Source of the DNA: Clostridiales bacterium
GTDB lineage: Bacteria; Bacillota; Clostridia; UBA1381
Direction of reading: 5' to 3'
Assembly: GCA_029219585.1 (NCBI GenBank)
Contig: JAQXTR010000056.1
Coordinates: 1 to 49,579 of the forward strand
DNA length: 49,579 bases
The notes below the pieces were generated by a model. It saw only the letters and a list, made by a program, of their open reading frames with translations, ran no database searches and had not been told where the DNA came from. Positions 41,844-49,579 of this stretch are shown here, piece by piece (position 1 is the first letter of the stretch; every line of letters begins with the position of its first letter). A program made the position numbers and the translations under genes.

Positions 41844-43492
41844 TAAGGCTTGAGCGTATCTGTTGTAATTCCGGTTACACCCATATTTATAAGCTGCTGA
41901 GCGGTGGATGTATCATTCACCGTCCAGCATTCCATATCAAATCCGGCCTGCTTCATAAAGTCTATATAGTTTTCATCCAGATACTTGTAATTCACATCAA
42001 GCCCTACACGGTTTGTTGCATTCTTCAATTCCGACATCTTCCACTTCAGTGTATAATCCTTAACCGAGCATACATACAGCAAGCGCAGATCAGGCTGCAC
42101 AGAAACCTCCTTTATAGTCATAAGAACATTAAAATAGCTGCTTATCCACGTTATTCTGTATTCCATATTATACTTTCTTGCTATGTCTATAAGCTGCGCG
42201 GCACGTTGGGCTGTAAAGACCTCTCCGTCATAAATCTCAACATATGGATTAAGACCAATTTTCTTACACAGCTTTATCATATCCTCATACGATGCAATAG
42301 CTTCGTCCTCATAATCGGTTTTCTTATATGATGAAAATCTGTACTTACGAAGCTTGTCAAACGTCATCTGCGAAATGTTTCCAAAGCCTTCGGCAGGTCT
42401 GCCGAGACTTGGGTTATGACAAACAACAGGAACATTATCACTCGTCCATCTAATATCACACTCTATATATGAATATCCCTTCTTAGCAGCAAGGCTGAAC
42501 GCGGAAAGCGTATTTTCCGGCGCTCCGAAATCTCCGCCTCTATGTGCTGCCGTGCGGAAAATGCGGTCATAATCCGTAACCGAAGGCATATAATTAAACT
42601 TTATCATGCTGCCGATATAAGCATCAATCGGCGAATCATCGGCATACTTTACCGCAATTCGGTAAATCCCCGGCGGTAAATAAACCTCGCTGTTCTTCCA
42701 GCCGGATTCGTATGTCAGCTCAAAGGTATCATTATAATGAATAAACTCAAAAATAATATCGTTCCCGCCGTATATCATACATGCCGGAGTATAAAAATAA
42801 TCAGATATTATGCCTCTGTCTGTTTCGTAAATGTTTCCATCACCGTCAATCAGACCGTTCTGCCATTGCGGAACGCTTATTCTTGACATAAATGTTGCAA
42901 ACTGCGCTCTTGTAACAGGCGCGTTCATTTTAAGCCGTCCGTCATCAAAGCCGCTCAGAACACCTCGCTCCAGAGCTGCGGCAATTATCCCCCTGTATTC
43001 CTTACTGATTGATTCCCGGTCGGTATATTTATCCAATACAGATTCGTCAGCATACTCGGGATTTATCCCGCAGGCGGTAACTATTGCGACAACGAGGTCA
43101 TTTCTCGTTATAAACACATCCGGTTCGAAATATCTGCCGTATGCCGGTATCAGATTATAAATACCGTTTATATTTACATAACGCTCATACCACGCAGACG
43201 AATTTACATCCTCATAGCTGAAGCCCTCGTCTGATGGTATATCACTGCCATAGATATATGAATATATAACCTTTGCCGCCTCTGCCCTTGTTGTATACCC
43301 TTCAGGATTGAAATGCGTCCTGTCATATCCCTGAAACCATCCCTTTGCAGTTGCCTCCGCAACATTATCTCTGTACCATACGCCTTCCGGGACATCCTCG
43401 TAAAACGCATGAATAGCTGATGGAAGCATCATAAACACTGCGATCACAGCTAATGCTGCCATAATCCGTATACAACCGAATTTTTTTCTCAC
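41840..43492 (-). CDS. S-layer-anchored glycerophosphodiester phosphodiesterase (SLH x3 + GDPD)
   Basis: 550 residues with a GTG start at 43492 and GAGG 9 nt upstream. After a signal peptide (about 1-29) come three SLH repeats (FYEDVPEGVWYRDNVAEA; FSYEDVNSSAWYERYV; the third with GFDDGRLKMNAPVTRAQF), a small beta-rich region, and a GDPD TIM barrel with AAHRGGDFGAPENTLSAF, ECDIRWTSDNVPVVCHNP and YVEIYDGE. It should sit on the cell surface via the secondary wall polymer and hydrolyse glycerophosphodiesters, possibly teichoic-acid or lipid derived. The usual EIK is EIY here; activity cannot be judged from that. Confidence 0.9.
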   Translation of the reverse strand: MRKKFGCIRIMAALAVIAVFMMLPSAIHAFYEDVPEGVWYRDNVAEATAKGWFQGYDRTHFNPEGYTTRAEAAKVIYSYIYGSDIPSDEGFSYEDVNSSAWYERYVNINGIYNLIPAYGRYFEPDVFITRNDLVVAIVTACGINPEYADESVLDKYTDRESISKEYRGIIAAALERGVLSGFDDGRLKMNAPVTRAQFATFMSRISVPQWQNGLIDGDGNIYETDRGIISDYFYTPACMIYGGNDIIFEFIHYNDTFELTYESGWKNSEVYLPPGIYRIAVKYADDSPIDAYIGSMIKFNYMPSVTDYDRIFRTAAHRGGDFGAPENTLSAFSLAAKKGYSYIECDIRWTSDNVPVVCHNPSLGRPAEGFGNISQMTFDKLRKYRFSSYKKTDYEDEAIASYEDMIKLCKKIGLNPYVEIYDGEVFTAQRAAQLIDIARKYNMEYRITWISSYFNVLMTIKEVSVQPDLRLLYVCSVKDYTLKWKMSELKNATNRVGLDVNYKYLDENYIDFMKQAGFDMECWTVNDTSTAQQLINMGVTGITTDTLKPY

Positions 43493-43532
43493 GTTTTCTT
43501 ACCTCTTTATCTTTTTTATATAGTCTCCCCCT

Positions 43533-43560
43533 ATTTTAGCACAAAATGCTCAAATGTCAA
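43533..43560 (-). promoter_or_regulatory. Promoter of the SLH-GDPD gene
   Basis: Minus strand TTGACA (43560-43555), 16-bp spacer, TAAAAT (43538-43533). The leader is about 35 nt before the GTG start. Confidence 0.75.
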
Positions 43561-43630
43561 GACAAAAACATATAAAAATCCATTTTAAGTGTAATTTATT
43601 ATTACTAAAAGTAATATGTGCCACACGAAT

Positions 43631-43684
43631 TTTACATAAATTTAAGATAATCTTGAATACACTTTTACATTAATTATATATAAT
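43631..43684 (+). promoter_or_regulatory. Candidate Pho-type control region of the Na/Pi transporter
   Basis: TTTACA (43631), TTTAAG (43641), TCTTGAATAC (43651-43660) and TTTACA (43664) are spaced about 10 bp apart, then -10 TATAAT (43679-43684). TCTTGAATAC starts 28 nt before the -10; at pstS it starts 29 nt before. No normal -35 is present, consistent with activator control. Confidence 0.5.
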
Positions 43685-43728
43685 ATTATATTGGATTTTA
43701 GAAAAAATACATATATGAGGTGTTGTTT

Positions 43729-45495
43729 ATGGATATTTTTAAGATATTCAGCATGTTCGGCGGACTGGCTATGTTCCTTTACGGAATGAATGTAATGGGC
43801 GAAGGGCTTGAAAAGTTGGGAGGCGGACGATTTGAGAAAATACTCGAAAGACTTACATCAAATCCGATAAAGGGCGTTATTTTAGGTGCGGCGGTCACGG
43901 CTGTTATTCAGTCGTCATCCGCAACAACCGTAATGGTTGTCGGTTTTGTAAATTCCGGCATAATGAAGCTTTCACAGGCAATCGGAATCATTATGGGCGC
44001 AAACATCGGTACTACAGTAACATCATGGATTCTGAGTCTGTCCGGCATACAGGGAGACAGCTTTTTGGTTCAAATCTGCAAGCCTGCCAACTTTACGCCT
44101 GTGCTTGCACTTATAGGCATTATATTTATTATGGCGTCCAAAAGCGATAGAAAGCAGAATATAGGCACTATACTTATCGGTTTTTCAGTGCTTATGTTCG
44201 GTATGGAAACAATGTCATCTGCCGTTGCTCCTTTAAAGGACGTGCCGCAGTTTACAAGTATATTGACATTGTTTCGCAATCCTGCGCTTGGCGTGCTGGC
44301 AGGCGCGGTTCTTACAGCCGTTATTCAGTCATCATCCGCATCTGTCGGAATTTTACAGGCACTTTCCGCAACCGGGCAGATAACCTTCGGAGCGGCTATA
44401 CCTATTATTATGGGGCAGAACATCGGTACATGTGTAACAGCACTTATTTCCTGTGTCGGAGCGGGCAAAAATGCCAAACGCGCGGCTATGGTACATCTGT
44501 ATTTTAACATCATAGGTACTGTTTTGTTTCTCATAATATTCTATACCGCCAACGCTTTTATACATTTTCAGTTTACAGACGGACCGGTAGATCCGTTCAA
44601 GATAGCGGTGGTACACACAATATTCAACATTTCCGCAACAGCGGTACTTCTGCCTTTCAGTAAATTGCTTGAAAAAATCGCAAGAATGACAATAAAAGAC
44701 GGAGCAGACATCTCCGGCTTCTCAATTCTTGATGAAAGATTTTTGCAGACCCCGTCCTTTGCAGTCGAGCAATGTATGACGCTTGCTACAAATATGGCGT
44801 ATATTGCAAAGGACAGCTTTACGCTTGTACAGGAATGTGTTGCAAAATATTCAGAGCAAAACGATAAGAGAATTATAGAAAACGAAGGCATGGCAGATGA
44901 ATACGAGGACACTCTTGGCGCATATCTTATAAAGCTGTCGGCGCAGAAGCTTACAGCCTCTGATTCGCAAAAGGTATCAATATTGCTTCATGCCATATCC
45001 GACTTTGAAAAAATAACCGACTACACAGCCGATCTTGTGTTCACTGCCCGAGAAAAACGTGACAAGGACATTCATTTCTCCGAAAAGACGAGACAGGAAA
45101 TAACAATTATGGTCAATGCGGTAGGTGAAATTATCGATCTCACCATCAGCGCATTTTCAAGCGGCAGCGTCGCCCTTGCCAATAAGGTCGAGCCTCTGGA
45201 AGACGTTATAGACAGACTGAGAAACGAACTTAAAAGCCGTCAGATAAGACGAATGCAGGAAGGACGCTGCAGCGTAAATCAGGGCTTTGTACTAACGGAT
45301 TATATAACCTCTCTCGAAAAAATATCAGACCACTGCGCAAATGTCGCCGCAGCAATAATTGAGCTTAATAATGAGAATTACGATGTCCATAATGTAATGA
45401 GCCACAGGCGAAACAAAGACTCATATAAGGCAATGCGCGAATCCTTCAACAAAAAGTACGCCCTGCCCGCCTCTGTTTCATCCTCTGCTGAATAA
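43729..45495 (+). CDS. Na+/phosphate cotransporter family protein with PhoU-like tail
   Basis: 588 residues from ATG 43729 (GAGG 8 nt upstream). Two inverted Na/Pi repeats (about 5-310) each carry the QSSSA motif: TAVIQSSSATTVMVVGFVNSG and TAVIQSSSASVGILQ. About eight membrane helices. The C-terminal part (about 340-560) is helical and PhoU-like (LLHAISDFEKITDYTADL, ITSLEKISDHCANVAAA), probably a cytoplasmic regulatory domain. It should take up phosphate with sodium, or export it, and stands in its own transcription unit ending at a strong terminator. Confidence 0.92.
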   Translation: MDIFKIFSMFGGLAMFLYGMNVMGEGLEKLGGGRFEKILERLTSNPIKGVILGAAVTAVIQSSSATTVMVVGFVNSGIMKLSQAIGIIMGANIGTTVTSWILSLSGIQGDSFLVQICKPANFTPVLALIGIIFIMASKSDRKQNIGTILIGFSVLMFGMETMSSAVAPLKDVPQFTSILTLFRNPALGVLAGAVLTAVIQSSSASVGILQALSATGQITFGAAIPIIMGQNIGTCVTALISCVGAGKNAKRAAMVHLYFNIIGTVLFLIIFYTANAFIHFQFTDGPVDPFKIAVVHTIFNISATAVLLPFSKLLEKIARMTIKDGADISGFSILDERFLQTPSFAVEQCMTLATNMAYIAKDSFTLVQECVAKYSEQNDKRIIENEGMADEYEDTLGAYLIKLSAQKLTASDSQKVSILLHAISDFEKITDYTADLVFTAREKRDKDIHFSEKTRQEITIMVNAVGEIIDLTISAFSSGSVALANKVEPLEDVIDRLRNELKSRQIRRMQEGRCSVNQGFVLTDYITSLEKISDHCANVAAAIIELNNENYDVHNVMSHRRNKDSYKAMRESFNKKYALPASVSSSAE

Positions 45496-45497
45496 AT

Positions 45498-45539
45498 AAA
45501 AAAACAGATGATCGAACATCTTCAATCATCTGTTTTTTT
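45498..45539. terminator. Bidirectional terminator, Na/Pi gene and esterase
   Basis: AAAAAAACAGATGAT (45498-45512), 12-nt loop, ATCATCTGTTTTTTT (45525-45539). Perfect 15-bp stem with T7 on both strands, placed between two convergent genes. Confidence 0.9.
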
Positions 45540-45543
45540 GTAC

Positions 45544-46320
45544 TTATTTCCAGCCCTTAAGCTTTAACCAATCAAGCAAATCGTTTTTCCATTTGGCTAC
45601 ATACGGTATATCCGGTGCAAGTCCGAGACCGTGCTCACCAACAGGATAAATATGCAGCTCATACGGAATGCTTTCAGCACTTAATGCTTGAGCATAAAGA
45701 AGCGTGTTCATAACCGGCACTGCCTGATCCGTTGATGTGTGCCAGAGGAACGCCTCCGGTGTATTCTCGTTAACCTGCTTATGCAGCGACATAAAATCAA
45801 CAAGTCGCTCCGGTGCTCTCTCACCGAGAAGGTTAAACTTTGATCCGTCATGACGATAATTACCCAGGTCTATAACAGGATAGCAGAGAATTGAAGCGTT
45901 TGGCTTACAGCTCTCCTTATCAATTCTGTCAGTCTCAGGATATATGTCCTTATCGTAGTGAACCGATACCGATCCTGCAAGATGTCCGCCCGCACTAAAG
46001 CCCATAACGGCAATCTTATCTCTGTCAATACAGTATTTATCTGCATAGAATCTTATCCACTTAATCGCACGCATCGCATCCGAAAGTTCTGCCGGGTGCT
46101 TATACGGTGCTACACGATAATCAACCACAAATGCAGTAATCCCTGAACTCTGCAGCCACTCCGCTATTACCTGCCCTTCATGGTTAGCCTTCATGCCGTA
46201 GCCTCCACCCGGGAATATTGCAACCGCTCCCTTTGACTGTGCAGGATACGCCGTTATACCCGGCACAAAATCATTTTTCTCATCATTGTACGGAATTTTT
46301 TCATCCCATAAATTTGCCAT
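45544..46320 (-). CDS. Alpha/beta-hydrolase esterase (acetyl esterase-like)
   Basis: 258 residues, no signal peptide. The oxyanion motif is FPGGGYG, the nucleophile elbow GFSAGGH, and the acid/histidine region STDQAVPV and GEHGLG. It resembles BD-FAE/xylan-esterase-like hydrolases that remove acetyl or short acyl groups from sugars, which would suit intracellular processing of acetylated plant oligosaccharides; the substrate is inference. It is 38 nt downstream of aspS in the same direction, with GAGGAG in front of ATG 46320. Confidence 0.82.
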   Translation of the reverse strand: MANLWDEKIPYNDEKNDFVPGITAYPAQSKGAVAIFPGGGYGMKANHEGQVIAEWLQSSGITAFVVDYRVAPYKHPAELSDAMRAIKWIRFYADKYCIDRDKIAVMGFSAGGHLAGSVSVHYDKDIYPETDRIDKESCKPNASILCYPVIDLGNYRHDGSKFNLLGERAPERLVDFMSLHKQVNENTPEAFLWHTSTDQAVPVMNTLLYAQALSAESIPYELHIYPVGEHGLGLAPDIPYVAKWKNDLLDWLKLKGWK

Positions 46321-46358
46321 TTTAATTTTCTCCTCACTTATTTATTACAGATACTCTA

Positions 46359-48137
46359 TCATTCTTCTTCATTTTTCTCAACCACTTCTATAGACAATTC
46401 TTCAAGCTGCTGCTTTTCAATTGTACCGGGCGCCTGCGACATGAGCTCCGACGCATTCTGAACCTTAGGGAATGCAGTAACGTCACGCAGATTATCACAG
46501 CCTGTCATAAGCATTGTAAGTCTGTCAAGACCTATTCCCATACCCCCATGCGGTGCCGCGCCGTACTTATATGCTTCAACAAGGAATCCGAACTTTGCTT
46601 CGATTTCCTCATCAGTCAGTCCCAAGGATTCAAACATTTTCTGCTGAAGCTCATAGTCATTAATTCTTATTGAACCGCTTGAAAGCTCAATGCCGTTCAA
46701 TACAAGGTCATATGCCTTTGCAATTACCTTTTCCGGAGCACTGTCAAGATACTGTATACATTCATCCTTCGGCATTGTAAACGGGTGATGCATTGCCACC
46801 CATGAATCGCTTTCCTCATCATACTCAAAGAACGGAAAGTCTGTTATCCACAGGAAGTTCCAGCCCTCAGGGATAATATCAAGTCTCTTGGCTGTTTTAA
46901 GACGGAGTGCACCCAGAACCGGAAGCGTAACTCTGTCCTTGTCGGCTACGATAAGCACAACATCGCCCTGCTTTGCGCCGAGCTTGTTCATAAGCAGTGT
47001 AATCTGCTCCGGTGTAAAGAACTTCTTGAAGCTTGCGTTCGGCTCTGCATCCGTCCAGCGCACATAGGCGAGTCCCTTTGCGCCTATGCCCTTTGAATAT
47101 TCAACAAGCTTATCTATCTCCTTGCGCGTATAGGTTGATGCCGCATCCGGCACAACTATCGCCCTTACAGAGCCGCCGTTTTCGATTGCTGATTTAAATA
47201 CAACAAAATCAGAATCCATAACGTCCTCTGTAATATTCTGAATTTCCATACCGAAGCGCGTATCCGGCTTGTCCGAACCGTAGCGCTCCATAGCGTCCTT
47301 ATAGGTCAGGCGCGGGAGCGGTGTAGGAATATCCACATCAAGCACGTTCTTAAACAGATACTTGATAAAGCCCTCACCCATTTCAAGAATGTCATCAACA
47401 TCAACAAATGACATCTCCAGGTCTATCTGGGTAAATTCCGGCTGACGATCCGCTCTTAAGTCTTCGTCACGGAAGCATCTCGCAAGCTGAATATAACGGT
47501 CGAAGCCTGAAATCATAAGCAGCTGCTTATAAATCTGCGGTGACTGCGGAAGCGCATAGAATTTGCCATGGTGGATTCTTGACGGAACAACATAGTCCCT
47601 TGCGCCCTCCGGAGTTGATTTGATCATCATCGGAGTTTCAATCTCGATAAAGCCGTTATCATAGAAATAGTCACGGGCAGCCTTTGCAATTTTTGAACGC
47701 ATAATAATGTTCTGCTGCAGAACATTTCTTCTAAGGTCAAGGTAACGATATTTCAGCCTAAGCTCCTCATTCACCTTCGTATCGTTTACAATCTCAAACG
47801 GAGGAGTCTGAGCCTTTGCAAGAATTCTTAAATCATCAACAAATATCTCAATTGAACCTGTTTTTATCTCTGTATTCTTGCTCTCACGCTCTCTTACAAC
47901 ACCTTTTGCCATTACCGCAAATTCTCCGCGGCATGACTTTGCCTTTTCAAACACATCGCGATCCGTATTATCGTCAAATGCCAGCTGAACAATACCTGTT
48001 CTGTCTCTTAAATCTATAAAGATAAGGTTTCCCATATCTCTAATCTTCTGCACATAACCGCCAACAACAACTGTTTTTCCTACGCCTTCCGTTTCAGCAC
48101 AGTAATTCGTGCGCTTTAAACCCTGCATCGTATCCAT
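46359..48137 (-). CDS. aspS: Aspartyl-tRNA synthetase (bacterial type)
   Basis: 592 residues with an N-terminal OB anticodon-binding domain, a class II core (FRDEDLRADRQPEFTQIDLEMSF as motif 2, GGMGIGLDRLTMLMTG as motif 3) and the GAD insertion domain (about 290-410) that marks bacterial AspRS. The C-terminus has the usual MSQAPGTIEKQQLEELSIEV tail. AAGGA precedes ATG 48137. Whether it is discriminating or also charges tRNA-Asn cannot be told without gatCAB and asnS data. Confidence 0.97.
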   Translation of the reverse strand: MDTMQGLKRTNYCAETEGVGKTVVVGGYVQKIRDMGNLIFIDLRDRTGIVQLAFDDNTDRDVFEKAKSCRGEFAVMAKGVVRERESKNTEIKTGSIEIFVDDLRILAKAQTPPFEIVNDTKVNEELRLKYRYLDLRRNVLQQNIIMRSKIAKAARDYFYDNGFIEIETPMMIKSTPEGARDYVVPSRIHHGKFYALPQSPQIYKQLLMISGFDRYIQLARCFRDEDLRADRQPEFTQIDLEMSFVDVDDILEMGEGFIKYLFKNVLDVDIPTPLPRLTYKDAMERYGSDKPDTRFGMEIQNITEDVMDSDFVVFKSAIENGGSVRAIVVPDAASTYTRKEIDKLVEYSKGIGAKGLAYVRWTDAEPNASFKKFFTPEQITLLMNKLGAKQGDVVLIVADKDRVTLPVLGALRLKTAKRLDIIPEGWNFLWITDFPFFEYDEESDSWVAMHHPFTMPKDECIQYLDSAPEKVIAKAYDLVLNGIELSSGSIRINDYELQQKMFESLGLTDEEIEAKFGFLVEAYKYGAAPHGGMGIGLDRLTMLMTGCDNLRDVTAFPKVQNASELMSQAPGTIEKQQLEELSIEVVEKNEEE

Positions 48138-48152
48138 CTGTATATTCCTTCC

Positions 48153-49394
48153 TTATCTCAAAAATTCGGCTGCGGCATTCAGCTTGACCGCTGTCTGCTC
48201 ACCGGTTTCCATGTTCTTTATATTTGCTTCTCCCGTTTCGATTTCATTATCACCGAGAACCATAGTATACTGCGCATTCAGCTTATTTGCATATTTCATA
48301 CTCGCACGCAGACCTCTCCCCGCATGCTCTGTATCGACCGATATTCCCGCCTTGCGCAAATCAAACACTATTCTCTGCGCCGCCGTTGCAGCAGCTTCTC
48401 CCAGAGGTATTATATACAGCCTGACCGGAGCCGGCTCCGGAATCTCAACACCCTGATCCGCAAGACATATAAGCAGCCGTTCAATCCCCAGTCCAAAACC
48501 TACGGCCGGCACACTTTCTCCGCCTATTTCCTCAACCAGATTATCATAACGTCCGCCGCCGCATACGGTGAAGCCGTTTGCTATAATCTCAAATACGGTT
48601 TTTGTATAATAATCAAGACCTCTTACTATACCCTGATCAATTGTATATTTAATCCCCATATTATCAAGACATGCCTTGAAATTCTCAAAATGACTGCTGC
48701 AATCCTCACACAGATATTCAAGAATATTAGGAGCCTTCTCCACCAGCTCATGACATACCTCCGACTTGCAGTCTATAATCCTCAGAGGGTTGCGCTCAAA
48801 ACGACCCTTGCAGGTATCGCAAAGCTCATCATAATGCGGTCTTAAATACTCCTTTAAAGCATCACTGTACGCCTTGCGGCACTTGGGACATCCGATGGAA
48901 TTGATATTAACCGACAAATCCTTAAGTCCCACACTGTCAAGAAAATTCAGAGCCAGCGAGATTACCTCCGCGTCCATTGTCGGGTTTGCCGCGCCGAACG
49001 CCTCAACACCGAACTGATGAAATTCTCTAAGACGCCCCTTCTGTGCCTTCTCATAACGGAAACACGCAATGTTATAGAACATCTTCATAGGCATCGGCAG
49101 CGCATAAAGACTGTTCTGAATAAAGCTCCTTGCAACGGATGCCGTACCCTCCGGACGAAGCGTTACACTTCTTCCGCCCTTATCATTAAAGGTATACATC
49201 TGCTTCTCAACAACATCACTTGTGTCACCGACACCGCGTTCAAAAAGCTCCGTATGCTCAAAGGTCGGAATCCTGATTTCCTTAAAATTATATAAATCAG
49301 CGGTTCTCCTGAATTTGTCCTCAAGATACTGCCACTTATAACTGTCCTGCGGCAGAAGATCCGCTGTTCCCTTAGGGGATCTTGTTATTATCAT
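48153..49394 (-). CDS. hisS: Histidyl-tRNA synthetase
   Basis: 413 residues from ATG 49394 (GAAAGGAAG upstream; the frame to 49448 crosses the promoter). Class II motifs: RPEGTASVARSF (motif 2 region), RYEKAQKGRLREFHQFGVEAFG, the HisA loop GLDYYTKTVFEI with GGGRYDNLVEEIGG, and motif 3 VGFGLGIERLL. A CPKC and CDTC pair in the insert suggests a bound zinc. It is first in the hisS-aspS-esterase unit. Confidence 0.97.
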   Translation of the reverse strand: MIITRSPKGTADLLPQDSYKWQYLEDKFRRTADLYNFKEIRIPTFEHTELFERGVGDTSDVVEKQMYTFNDKGGRSVTLRPEGTASVARSFIQNSLYALPMPMKMFYNIACFRYEKAQKGRLREFHQFGVEAFGAANPTMDAEVISLALNFLDSVGLKDLSVNINSIGCPKCRKAYSDALKEYLRPHYDELCDTCKGRFERNPLRIIDCKSEVCHELVEKAPNILEYLCEDCSSHFENFKACLDNMGIKYTIDQGIVRGLDYYTKTVFEIIANGFTVCGGGRYDNLVEEIGGESVPAVGFGLGIERLLICLADQGVEIPEPAPVRLYIIPLGEAAATAAQRIVFDLRKAGISVDTEHAGRGLRASMKYANKLNAQYTMVLGDNEIETGEANIKNMETGEQTAVKLNAAAEFLR

Positions 49395-49432
49395 CTGTAA
49401 TCTTCCTTTCGAAAACATAATATGTCTATTAT

Positions 49433-49461
49433 ATTTTACACTTAACATCGCTTAATGTCAA
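49433..49461 (-). promoter_or_regulatory. SigmaA promoter of the hisS-aspS unit
   Basis: Minus strand TTGACA (49461-49456), 17-bp spacer, TAAAAT (49438-49433). The leader is only about 30 nt, so there is no room for a T-box. Confidence 0.85.
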
Positions 49462-49532
49462 GGGTTTTCCAAAAAAATATACCTCTCGTACAAGTGATGT
49501 CGTTACTATTCAGCTATCAGCACGCCAATAAG

Positions 49533-49553
49533 ACCTGTTACGCCGTAACAGGT
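49533..49553. repeat. Hairpin upstream of hisS, probable terminator remnant
   Basis: ACCTGTTACG (49533-49542) and CGTAACAGGT (49544-49553). The minus-strand side is followed by CTTATT and the plus side by TTGAGTTGTT; neither is a clean T run. It probably ends a gene outside the window. Nothing else is seen in 49462-49579. Confidence 0.5.
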
Positions 49554-49579
49554 TGAGTTGTTATAATTGATTTTATCTT

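Noticed and set aside
49395-49579. Possible T-box leader before hisS
   Set aside because: The consensus promoter at 49461-49433 gives a leader of about 30 nt, too short for a T-box, and no T-box core was seen.
1-49579. tRNA, rRNA or CRISPR arrays
   Set aside because: By eye I found no cloverleaf-like tract, no rRNA core sequence and no regularly spaced repeats; a covariance-model scan would be the decisive check.

Overview
The window reads as a chromosomal segment of an anaerobic, low-to-moderate GC Gram-positive of the class Clostridia. Support: Firmicutes-type gene orders (ylxM-ffh-rpsP-khpA-rimM-trmD; ruvA-ruvB; hisS-aspS), strong AGGAGG-type ribosome binding sites, SLH (S-layer) anchoring, copper-amine-oxidase-N (CuAO-N) domains on secreted proteins, a SpoIVB-type sporulation protease, RNase M5 and RqcH. 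The secreted Cthe_2159-like beta-helix protein, an alpha-galactosidase and a beta-glucuronidase suggest a plant or host glycan user, perhaps a gut species. I cannot name the genus.

Layout. 1-2677 (minus): a glycan operon with a 53-residue peptide of unknown role, a GH2 beta-glucuronidase and a GH36 alpha-galactosidase cut by the window edge. 3036-13318 (plus): a ten-gene cobalamin/tetrapyrrole operon, cbiD-cobL(cbiET)-cbiA-cobU-cobS-cobD-cbiP-hemB-hemL-cobO, with a consensus promoter, no visible B12 riboswitch and a terminal hairpin. 13347-15815 (minus): a phosphoesterase, a DUF4474 membrane protein and a cysteine-rich small protein. 15841-18820: an accessory scar. A ZIP-type metal transporter gene has lost its 5' half at a junction 87 bp from a large serine recombinase, followed by a 46-residue ORF, two perfect inverted repeats and an IS1182-like transposase remnant. 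18858-22335: a secreted CuAO-N/beta-helix protein, a small membrane protein and a zinc-ribbon membrane protein. 22652-26774 (plus): pstS-pstC-pstA-pstB-phoU, with a circularly permuted PstS.

26886-32124 (minus): the ylxM-ffh-rpsP-khpA-rimM-trmD block, followed by comEA and a methyltransferase gene broken by one extra base in an A8 run. 32250-35768 (minus): ruvA-ruvB-GH25 lysozyme-rnmV. 35859-40712 (minus): pcrA-rqcH-radical SAM protein. 40863-41843 (plus): SpoIVB-type protease, overlapping the end of a convergent SLH-glycerophosphodiesterase gene (41840-43492, minus). 43729-45495 (plus): a Na/Pi cotransporter whose promoter shares a 10-mer and TTTACA-type repeats with the pst promoter, suggesting one phosphate-starvation regulon. 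45544-49394 (minus): hisS-aspS-esterase.

Best candidates for something undescribed are the 16.1-18.8 kb recombinase scar (46-residue partner ORF, twin palindromes, promoter buried in a terminator), the peptide leading the glycan operon, and the shared phosphate promoter architecture. I saw no rRNA, tRNA or CRISPR array. Starts given here were often moved from the longest reading frame to the ATG or GTG with the best ribosome binding site.
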